DNA of 64,000 nucleotides. It comes from Marisa cornuarietis. Its lineage: Eukaryota > Mollusca > Gastropoda > Architaenioglossa > Ampullariidae. Location: NCBI GenBank assembly GCA_004794655.1, contig SMMW01000551.1:62001-126000 (forward strand), in the 5' to 3' direction. Of this stretch, positions 55,805 through 64,000 are shown piece after piece. The translations under genes and the position numbers were made by a program. How positions within the stretch are numbered: position 1 is the first letter of the stretch; every line of letters begins with the position of its first letter. A model generated the notes under the pieces. That model worked only from the letters and a program-made list of their open reading frames with translations. It did no database searches and had not been told where the DNA came from.

Positions 55805-56275
55805 ACTCTTACTGAAGCTGCATCCCTTAATAAACTGTTCCATAGTAGTTACCATCAAGCCTGTACCTCGTTTGATTCAACCTGGCTAGTCTATGAAGAG
55901 ATAAAGAAGAAAAGACGATTGAAAACATTTAAGATAAAACGGAGGCATCAGTTCAAGATTTATCTAAGAAGATGTACAAAGAAACGTTGGCAAATCTACT
56001 CAAATGTGCATCGTTGTCTAGACAACAAATTTGAATCAACCGGATCCCTTGAGACTTTTAGTTGTGACAACATGAAAGAAGAATACGAAGAGAAAATTAT
56101 ACGGGAGGAAAATTGGATTTCAAAGATTGAGCACCGTCTGTTTGCTACTCGGCTTTTTGAAATTGTACGACTCTTAACTGGATCTGCTCTAGACGGCCAT
56201 GATTTTATGTTCAGAATATCTCGTAACTCTAATAGAAAAAAGCTTTCTTCTATTTTTGTCTGTGCTGATTACTGA
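55805..56275 (+). CDS. long open frame, probable terminal exon of an unrecognised gene
   Basis: Open for 156 codons from just after a TGA at 55802-55804 to the stop at 56275, with no in-frame ATG until well inside, as expected for an exon rather than a whole gene. The sequence is strongly lysine/arginine-rich at first (EEIKKKRRLKTFKIKRRHQF), then acidic (KEEYEEKIIREENWISKIEH), then mixed (LFATRLFEIVRLLTGSALDG). An acceptor giving the phase needed by the 55365-55431 exon exists at 55900 (GAAGAG|ATA), with only a modest pyrimidine tract. The acidic-basic pattern suggests a helical segment. No domain recognised. Confidence 0.4.
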   Translation, partial: TLTEAASLNKLFHSSYHQACTSFDSTWLVYEEIKKKRRLKTFKIKRRHQFKIYLRRCTKKRWQIYSNVHRCLDNKFESTGSLETFSCDNMKEEYEEKIIREENWISKIEHRLFATRLFEIVRLLTGSALDGHDFMFRISRNSNRKKLSSIFVCADY

Positions 56276-56279
56276 AGAT

Positions 56280-57360
56280 TTTGTCTAAATTAACGGACAC
56301 ATGCAAAAAAATAATTCTTGACAGAATGAGGTCAATGTTGTAAGACAAACTTTCCGGACGTATAAAGTCGTTCGACGATAATAACTACAATAATTTATAG
56401 ACATTATACAACGAATATATCTAGCTCGTTAAAATCTATGATTTTAGTAAAGCAACAAAATTTCAAAGCAACTTCAATTTGCTAAAAGACAAATGTAATG
56501 TTACCGATCTAAAAAAAAATATGCTCTGACACTATTATTATTTCGTTGTAAACTGCATTTCAAGTCTTATATTGTAAGAGTTTACTATGGGAGAAACAAA
56601 GTAAACATAAATAGCTTTGGGAGGAAGAAAGAAAAGCGGAGATATATCAGACGCTTAATCACGAGTTTAAATAAGAATATTCTAGCGCTGATGGGTATAA
56701 CGTCCGGACCGCGTGCCATTTGGTCTGGCCCAGCCAGTAAATCTATAAGATTTATTTATAGCAACATCAATATATATTGTTATTACATTATTATACTGAT
56801 AATAACGTAAATTTTGAGGGACAAGCAAACAATGTCCATTACGGGATAGATAGGACACACGAGTACATGACGGGACAGACACGTCGGCTCCCCGCGGCTT
56901 GTATGGACGGTTTTGGAGAAGATAACTTCCGGTTTTATGTCGGCTGTTGATAAGTGTATAGGCTTGTACAACAAAAAAATGATCATCGACACTGCTGTGT
57001 ACCTTAGTATGTAGTTCAGGCCTACAAATGTCCAACATTATCAATTACTGAATTTCAAAGGAGAAGATAAATGGAGATGCTTTGGCTTGTAGAAATTAGT
57101 TTGGGTGTATTAGCTTATTTGTGCATGTATATGCATGCCTATGTGTAAAACTTGTGTAGACACTTTATAAATTCGATAAACTCCTCATTAGGAGAATGTA
57201 TGTGTGTAATATATAGTCATGATTATTATTATTTCACTTTCACTGCCCAACCACAAAAAAAGAAATCGTGCATTAGAAAAAAGAGGTTGGGTTACTATAT
57301 ACTCTGTCTCCTTTATGAAATTTATAATTAAAAATATAAATATTTTACAGACTCCAAACA
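56280..57360. other. no gene recognised
   Basis: The minus ORF at 57044-56682 (120 codons) has no motif. Probably 3' flank of the 55-56-kb gene. Confidence 0.3.
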
Positions 57361-57371
57361 GTTATTTCACT

Positions 57372-57420
57372 GTTATGGGCCGATGACCTAAGCAATAAAA
57401 ATATTCTATTCTATTTTACT
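57372..57420 (+). repeat. LINE 3' tail, TATTCTA type
   Basis: GTTATGGGCCGATGACCTAA then GCAATAAAAATATTCTATTC TATTTTA: a LINE 3' end with a TTCTA-iterated tail; coding part absent. Confidence 0.45.
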
Positions 57421-57904
57421 GTGCATTTGCTAATTTTGGTGAGAAGAACATTTACACCGTCCGGTTTTTGTATTCGGCCTACAGCACTGAAATAGCAGCC
57501 AGTGTTGTAGCGGTTTGGTGAAAATGTCTTTAAAACAGAAACTAAATCCACATTCATAGAGAAACTAGGAAAGCCTCGTAGGAAAAGAACATATTTTTCG
57601 CGCACTTAATTACGAAAAGTCGGATTGTGGAGACTCAGTACCATGCAGGCTGTGAGTGCACACATTGCAAAAGTCAATGTCATTGGTGGCTGACCTCATA
57701 AGAAGCTAGTAGCGATGTTTTCAATGTGTAATTTATCATGGTCAGACTAAAAAATAGGAAAACTCTTGTCCTCGTACGTCCTGGATTCCAGAATTGACGA
57801 CTGTACCCCGCTAGCATTTATTATGTGTGTTCTTTAATGTGTATAGCGCTTTAAGTTCACCTTTTTTTACGATGGCCGCTCCTGGTTGTGCGACGTCTGG
57901 TGCT

Positions 57905-57955
57905 CTTACTGGAACTGCCCTTTGGGGATAAATAAAGTTGTATTGTATCTTGTAA
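57905..57955 (+). repeat. LINE 3' tail, GGGATAAATAAAG type
   Basis: GAACTGCCCTTTGGGGATAA ATAAAGTTGTATTGTATC is a common non-LTR terminus; the tail at 17.0 kb is similar. Confidence 0.45.
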
Positions 57956-58330
57956 AGTGTTAACACACTGTGGCAAAACTATGGCTTGATAAAAATACAG
58001 CAAGCTCAGTTTGAAGTTGATAGTCTTGTATGGCCCACTACCAACGTTATAATTATCAAAACCACCCTTTATCTAGCAGCTGCCTTTGCTTTATTTTATT
58101 TTCTTCAAACCCTATTGTCTTTTCTCTCATTTTATTGCCCATTTGCGTGGCGGTTTTAATGAAAAACACTTCCAATGCGATATATATCAGTTTACCCAAC
58201 TGAAGTTGTTTCGCAAAACCATCTTCTTTATGTCTAAAATAGAGAGCATTTACTGTTAAATTTAGTCCGGTGATTTACTTCTCACAAAAATACACATAGA
58301 ACTCCAAAAGATCTCTTTTTCGCTTTCTCC

Positions 58331-58331
<1 letters not shown>

Positions 58332-58400
<69 letters not shown>
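58332..58400. repeat. (CA)n microsatellite
   Basis: About 34 uninterrupted CA units. Confidence 0.99.
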
Positions 58401-58402
<2 letters not shown>

Positions 58403-58732
58403 ATGAGAGAGACAGAGTGAAAGAGAAATATTTTCGAAGGATTAAAGGAGATTGTACGCATTTTTACTGACAATCAGAGCTATGGCTATAAGAATTCGTG
58501 CTACTGCTGGTCTGTAAAACCAGTTGTACTCGAATAAATAGTCGCGATAAACAACATTCTCATTCACTCGAAGTTTGAACGACCAACCTTTTGAGCAACT
58601 GATTTTTACTTTCCTGACTTTAGAAAATATATTTATAACGAGTTAGGTTTAATGGCGCAACTCCTCGTTTGCACCTGCGAAACAAAGCCAAAGAGGGAAA
58701 AGACGATGTCAAATAAATGTGAACCAGAAAAA

Positions 58733-58763
58733 ATCATCATCATCATCATCGTCATCGTCATCG

Positions 58764-58803
<40 letters not shown>
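58733..58803. repeat. (ATC)n microsatellite with GTC interruptions
   Basis: About 23 ATC units with three ATCG-type interruptions at 58750-58765. It makes a serine run in one frame, which is not evidence of a gene. Confidence 0.98.
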
Positions 58804-58809
58804 GTGAGC

Positions 58810-59665
58810 TTTATAGCGCGGTATCCAACAAACAGCCAGGCTCCCCGCGCATTACAAACACAAAAACACAAGACAGACAAAATTCCTGTGGCTCTGTAAA
58901 GTTAATAGGAATTCCAATTTAGAAAATAGGCCGAAATGTTAATGAGACATATCTACAGTTAATGGACTGGAGCAGAATAGGTCAATAATAAAACACGTAG
59001 ACCAAATCGTTAGGAGAACATCCAGCTGATGATCAGAAATTGCAGTATAATGTTGAAGCGCATGACTGTCCGGCACTGATGTAAAGTCTTTCCCAGGGAC
59101 GACTTGTAAAAATGAAAAAAAAACTGTGAAGTTGTTAACTAGAGAGGATAAACAGCGACGAGAAAGTTAATATTAGAAGGAATAAATAAAAAGCCACAAG
59201 CAAGTAAACAGTCAAACACGATGACGTCAGAAAAAAGGGCAGATCGGTACAACAGGCACCACAATCATAACAAACCCAAGAAGGAAACGAAAATGGGGAG
59301 AGCTGATCCCCTCAAGCCATTTCGGCGAAGGTACACCACTTTACATCTATTACCATAAGCTGCTTCCTATGAAAAAGAAATCCTATACAGAGGGATGTGC
59401 CTGCTGATAAGATAACCAAACCTCTGAAATAACTAATTTTGTGATAGATTTAGTTCGTAACAATATTGTAATGCTAAAACCCCGAGGTGAATATCTCCCT
59501 TACTTTCATAAGATGCAATGTAAGGCTTACGGTCATTTGGTAACGTTAAAGGGGACATAAAGATATCCCAGAAAGTTTAGACTAAAAATTAACCACGCAT
59601 CCATAGCCAGACCCATATAGTTATTCAAAAGGCTTTGTGTACAAGCTTTTAGAGAGCGCTTATGT
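58810..59665. other. no gene recognised
   Basis: 59297-59335 (GAGCTGATCCCCTCAAGCC .. GGCGAAGGTACACC) resembles 39252-39289; otherwise unassigned. Confidence 0.35.
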
Positions 59666-59671
59666 AAGCCA

Positions 59672-59937
59672 GGGCCCAGTTGCACAACACGTTTCTAAAC
59701 CTTAAAACTGTTCTAAAGAGGCAAAATCTCTTCTAAGCCATTTTGATTCTTTGCAGAAAAACATACAAATAATTGTACTAACAGGACTAAAAGTCAGACT
59801 TAAACAACTTTATCATACATAAAGCAGTTTTAGTTTTAAAAATTCTAAAATTGTGATGTGCACTTCAAACTAATTATCTAAATAGATTTAAGGCCTAAAA
59901 GTGTTTAAAATTAGAAATGTGTTGTGCAACTGGCCCC
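59672..59937. mobile_element. 266-bp MITE with 27-bp TIRs
   Basis: The ends (59672-59698 and 59911-59937) are inverted repeats identical at 25 of 27 positions, starting GGGCCCAGTTGCACAACAC. The interior is AT-rich and non-coding. No confident target duplication was found, so the superfamily is left open. Confidence 0.85.
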
Positions 59938-59939
59938 AG

Positions 59940-60425
59940 GAGGCTGTAAACGGCCAGAGAAGATCTAGCAAGAACATCAGCGTTCGATGTTGTCTACAGC
60001 AGAGGGACCCGTCGCTACAGTTGCGTCTTACGGCCAGACAGAGGGAAAATGTGCGAGGCATTTAATTTACACCTATGAGGCGGCGCTGGAGCTTGCCACT
60101 GGGTTTTCGGTCTCGCAAGGTCTATGCCTGCTCTTTTCCAATCAAAACACTTGATAACGTGTGAAACAAAGTACAAGACAAAGGATTAAATAAATAACAT
60201 ACAGGTTATGCAAATCATATACATACAAATATTGGCTTATCTAAAAGGGCTCCCAGTACTGGATTCGCTTATGAGATACTCCTCCTTCCTTCCTGCTAGC
60301 CTACCAATCAACATGTACGTGGTAATGTGGTTTGCCATATATGTTTAAACTGATAATTGTTTCTCTTTGGCCACTGATCGATATGTGGCACATGCAGTAG
60401 GTCCGCACAAGCAGATGGTGTAGAA
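59940..60425. other. no gene recognised
   Basis: No supported feature. Confidence 0.3.
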
Positions 60426-60429
60426 TGGA

Positions 60430-60575
60430 TGGGCTAAGGTGTCACATATTCTGGTACAAGGAGACAACCTGTAGTCAATGCGGGCACGGACAGGCAAACA
60501 GTGCATCTCCTGGGGGAGTGGTGTCGCGTGATCAGATTGGCGCTCAAGTATGACTGTGGACAGAGTTGTTTTTGG
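60430..60575 (-). pseudogene. CR1/L2-type LINE reverse-transcriptase C-terminal fragment
   Basis: On the minus strand about 60515-60430 reads QEMHCLPVRARIDYRLSPCT, the WLPVRARIDYK signature with Trp changed to Cys; it is closely related in wording to 42353-42412. Upstream blocks are frameshifted; no 3' tail was recognised. Confidence 0.65.
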
Positions 60576-60599
60576 CTTTTCTCATGCAGGCTGTTGGAA

Positions 60600-61700
60600 A
60601 GGCCGACAAACAGGGAACTGATATAGTTCACTCTGGACAGTACAAATGTATTATTTTGATGGAGGAAACTCATAATAGATTTATGCGGCTCCGTTAATGG
60701 CGATCTAACATTTTCAGCACGGACCTTCATCATTACTGGATAAGCGACTCAGGTTTATGTCCGGTGTAAGTCTCGGCTTTCCTTTAGACAGGCCTCGTGT
60801 TTCCGGTTGTTTGTTTGCATACCTTAAATAAATTTTTAAAGTAGACGTTTTGTTTTCGTAACAGAACAATCTATACATTTGTTTCCCAAAAATCAAAAAC
60901 AATTTATTTTTAATTGTTAGTGGTAAAACAAGTCAATATAGTATCTGTTGCGATGACGTTTTTATATTATAAAATTGTTGGAAAATCTAAAGGCATACAT
61001 TTTTTGCAGAAAATACTTTTTATTTTGCAATCAATCTTTTTTAACAAGGTTCTGATGACAGAAAAGCTTAATTACTAACTTCTAAAATTTCTTCTACGTT
61101 AGGAAGATTCGTCATTTTGACAGAAAACGGAAGCGAAAGCCCTTCATTTTTAGGGTTTTTTACGATTGGTCACTCCTATGATAGAGCAGAGGCAACGAAT
61201 GAGAGACACTTATCCATTGAATGAATGTCCGTGTTGACAAATATGCGAACCTAGATTTTTGTATCTTTTTGTGCGCAGTTGTTCATTTTTGTTTGCGTTC
61301 TTTCACAAATTTGAGTGCCAGTATGATTTTCTGTGACGAAAGCATGCCTATGCGTCTTTTGAGGTAGAGGTAATGTTCTACAGTTTAATTGCGCTTTTTT
61401 GGTTATCAGTACACCATAAGGAACTCTCCCAAGGAAGAGGTACAACACAGCGGCGATCACAGACAAAATAGACATCAAGGTGATAGTGAAAAATAGACTC
61501 GGTAACATCAAAGGTCTCACAGCAAGATAAATTCACAAAATGAAAACAAATCATGCACGCAACGTTCGTGTCAAACATCCTCCATTGCGCTGGCCCATAG
61601 ATGCTAAGGCTGCTTCACGAAAGAAGCGGTTATAAAGAAAGGTATTGCATGCTAAGTTGACAACTCACGGCACCTCATAATTTTTTTTAAAGACCCTGCG
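60600..61700. other. no gene recognised
   Basis: Overlapping minus ORFs at 61520-61251 (hydrophobic start) and 61578-61378 (cysteine-containing) cannot both be real; neither has clear borders. Confidence 0.3.
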
Positions 61701-61705
61701 GTGTT

Positions 61706-61854
61706 CAGAGCCGGCGTAGCCATGGGCAAATGTCATATGCGGGGCCTTTAGTCGTAATATTATTAAGTGTAGGCTATACTGTACCACAGAATCTCATTTC
61801 GCGGGCCCCCTCAGGCGCGGTCGCCCTGCTCGCCATACCCTAACGCCGGCTCTG
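61706..61854. mobile_element. hAT-like MITE with 12-bp TIRs
   Basis: CAGAGCCGGCGT (61706-61717) is exactly inverted at 61843-61854. Flanking GGTGTT at 61700-61705 and 61855-61860 is a 6-bp direct repeat. The CAG..CTG ends are hAT-like, although hAT normally duplicates 8 bp. Confidence 0.75.
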
Positions 61855-62439
61855 GGTGTTGTAAACCTAAATACGTACTAAAAATCTAACAGGACTCCAC
61901 CTACTCAGGCATGCACACATGCAGACTTCACGACCGTTATTATAGATGCTCTCATCTCACTTCAAAGGCACTTTCCATGTACATTCTTGAAACACAAAGT
62001 ATACATGCCGGAACTCTGGATACCCATCGTCAAACTCTAGACTTACGACAATAGACAACTACTAATGCATGCATCTATCGTAATTCTGCAAGCATGCACG
62101 CACGTACTGACACAGTTTTAAAAAATTCCTCACAGGAAACTGCGATTGTTCTTTACTTTCAGAAATCGTAGCCATGCTTTGAATGTGTCCTCGCGTTTAC
62201 ATATCAGAGAAGCTATAGACCCGGCACCAATGATGAGCTCTTAAAAAAAAGATATCTATAGAGACAAGAGCTAAAATCTATTATTGCTGGCATATTGATT
62301 TGGAATCCTGTTAAAGAGATTGCAGGCGCTCAGCGTGTTGACACATACGTTATGACTAGCTGCATACAGAGTAAGGACATGCTATAGGACCATGGTCATC
62401 TTCAGCCTATTCTTCGAGTAGTTGGCCATGTCAGGTGGG

Positions 62440-62610
62440 GGAGAACTGCACGGTTTTATACTTTGAATCGTGCCCTGGTCCACTCCAAACTAGATTTCCA
62501 CCATCAGCTCTGCCTCTGCTCGAGAGACCTATCTTAAAATTCTTGATCCTATATTCACCATCATGGGCTCCGCATCTGTCTTGATGTCTTTCGCAACACT
62601 CTTGTACGAA
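62440..62610 (+). pseudogene. Jockey-like LINE reverse-transcriptase C-terminal fragment
   Basis: TLNRALVHSKLDFHHQLC (about 62460) then, in another frame, HHHGLRICLDVFRNTLVR (62552-62605), matching in wording the LYRALIRSKLDYG and HHAGLRICLGAFRTSPV blocks of Jockey-type elements. The RNase H fragment at 39.9-40.9 kb could derive from the same lineage. Confidence 0.75.
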
Positions 62611-62614
62611 GGTA

Positions 62615-64000
62615 CCCTTACCCAAAGACTATATAATTATTATAATAAGACCTCCTGCTTCGTGGAATTCAATAAGCACGAAATCGAGTTCAATCTCTTT
62701 GCTTAAGCATGGATAATGCTCAAGGCTAAGAGAAAAACTGGTGGCGATGTTTGCAGTGCAGTTAAATGCTTTTGAATCCTTTTTGAACACAAGGGTTGTC
62801 TACGGTCACAGTACAGACTAGCATCATGGAAACGTTTTGCTGAATCTATTTAATATCTTTTTTGCTTCACGAAAATGAGAAGACACAAGCAATTATGCCA
62901 GAAAATGAATGGAAGTTGTAGCCTTGCATCTTTAGATCTGTTATAGAACAGGGGCTGTGATTTAATAATTATGTTGAGATAGTTTGAAGCTCCCCAACTG
63001 GCTCAAGTGCATGATTTTCATTATTTCAGATGTAGCTGCTGTCTGAACTTGATAGAAAAAAACTCCCTAAGTGCTTTCCATTGGGGGCTACCATCTGTAT
63101 AGCAAATGCTTTGAATCTAGTCATGTCAAAGTCCCAGCAGAAAGAAAAAGATCAGTGTGAATACTGTTCCTGTTCTCTATGATATTCCTAATCCACCACC
63201 TCCAGTTACCATTAAAAGAAAACTAAAGGAAAGATAAAGGAAAGATCCAGCACAGAAGTCCCACAAAGAAACTGCAGACAAGTTCATACAGGTACAATTT
63301 AAAGCTATAAATTTTAGTGACCTGTACGAGCTTATCACAGCCCGAGTGATTTTTTAAAAATTCTGATCAAAGTTTCTTCCAACAATCTTAAGATTCCTTG
63401 GTAACCTTTTTTGTCAGTAAGCTGATTATTGAAATAGGCAGAAGAATATGTAAATGATATCAAAGCAATGGGTTATGTGTTGATGTAGTAGAAGAAAAGG
63501 TAGACAGAGCTGTATACAGATATTATGCATGTGTGTGTGTCCTTTTGCTTCCTTATCTCTTAATCTGCTTTTTTGGGTATTATACTGCAGTAAGTAAATC
63601 TAAAAATGCCAAACTCACAACAACAAATACAAAAATAAAAGGTATAAAACAGAACAAAACTAGAATTTTGAAGTATGTCTGCAGTCCTTTCATAAACTAG
63701 GACAAAATAATTACATGGGCAGAAAAGTATCAAACTACATCACACAACAAATGTACATACCCAAACAACACAAATTTCATGATAATATGCTCACATTCTA
63801 AAGTTTTGATATCTCAAGATTTCTAGGAGATATAAGCAATCAAACATGGTACCCCCCACTCATGTATATACAGAAGTTAGAAATTTTACAAAAGTGTTAA
63901 TTTCATCAAAAGCAATGTTTATACCCATATCTTAAAGTGTCATCATATAGTTTATGCATTTCTAAATAAAACTGCAAAATTTTAACGCTGTAGCACAATC
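62615..64000. other. no gene recognised
   Basis: AT-rich. A short (TG)n lies at 63530-63540. No splice-bounded exon noticed. Confidence 0.3.

Noticed and set aside
56682..57044. 120-codon minus ORF
   Set aside because: No motif, no convincing borders, composition not protein-like.
58282..58473. Val-Cys repeat ORF
   Set aside because: Translation of the CA microsatellite.
58719..58922. Poly-serine ORF
   Set aside because: Translation of the ATC microsatellite.
61251..61578. Two overlapping minus ORFs, one with a membrane-helix-like start
   Set aside because: They are alternative frames of the same DNA with no splice or start evidence favouring either.

Overview
The window is eukaryotic nuclear DNA from an animal, most likely a lophotrochozoan and probably a mollusc (gastropod-like). 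The evidence is an intron-poor protocadherin gene, isolated short exons with GT..AG borders in AT-rich sequence, several non-LTR retrotransposon lineages, tRNA-derived SINEs, mariner and hAT derivatives, and no operons, Shine-Dalgarno sites or dense coding. The species cannot be fixed from the sequence.

The one long host gene is a protocadherin on the minus strand (5985 down to about 3091): signal peptide, seven cadherin repeats, one membrane helix and a cytoplasmic tail with a PP1-docking-like motif, as in delta-1 protocadherins. A strong splice donor lies inside the open frame at 3163/3162, so the last 23 residues of the simple ORF may be intron. Other host coding sequence shows only as exon-sized pieces: a probable first exon at 24061-23872 (minus) with downstream exons at 18880-18780 and 18082-17960 (minus); an exon at 32622-32498 (minus); an exon at 55365-55431 plus a long open frame at 55805-56275 (both plus); and a short ORF at 54045-53860 (minus). 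I do not recognise these products.

Most of the remainder is decayed mobile DNA. 1-300: mariner transposase remnant. 301-605: a dispersed repeat split by a hAT-type MITE; an unsplit copy at 28878-29040 serves as the empty site. 1428-1940: 30-bp satellite with a 90-bp higher-order unit, open in one frame. 6143-6707: fold-back element made of two inverted mariner 3' ends. 7.4-8.45 kb (minus) and about 10.7-14.5 kb (plus): two related LINEs, the second with ORF1, endonuclease and reverse transcriptase. 17 kb: another LINE 3' end. 20.9-22.6 kb: Ty3/Gypsy pol remnant. 33.5-33.8 kb: second mariner. 39.9-40.9, 42.0-42.9, 44.5, 49.0-50.3, 60.4 and 62.5 kb: LINE pieces from several lineages. One tRNA-derived SINE family occurs at 31.4, 40.3, 49.2 and 52.2 kb; two copies sit inside LINE coding sequence with target-site duplications. 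A different SINE lies at 54.6 kb with a perfect 14-bp duplication. MITEs lie at 2.4, 15.6, 59.7 and 61.7 kb.

No new enzymatic or defence system is visible. The most informative items are the protocadherin architecture and its donor, the unrecognised exons, the paralogous empty site, the mariner fold-back, the nested SINEs, and a 3' end shared between the SINEs and a longer element at 19.7-20.1 kb.
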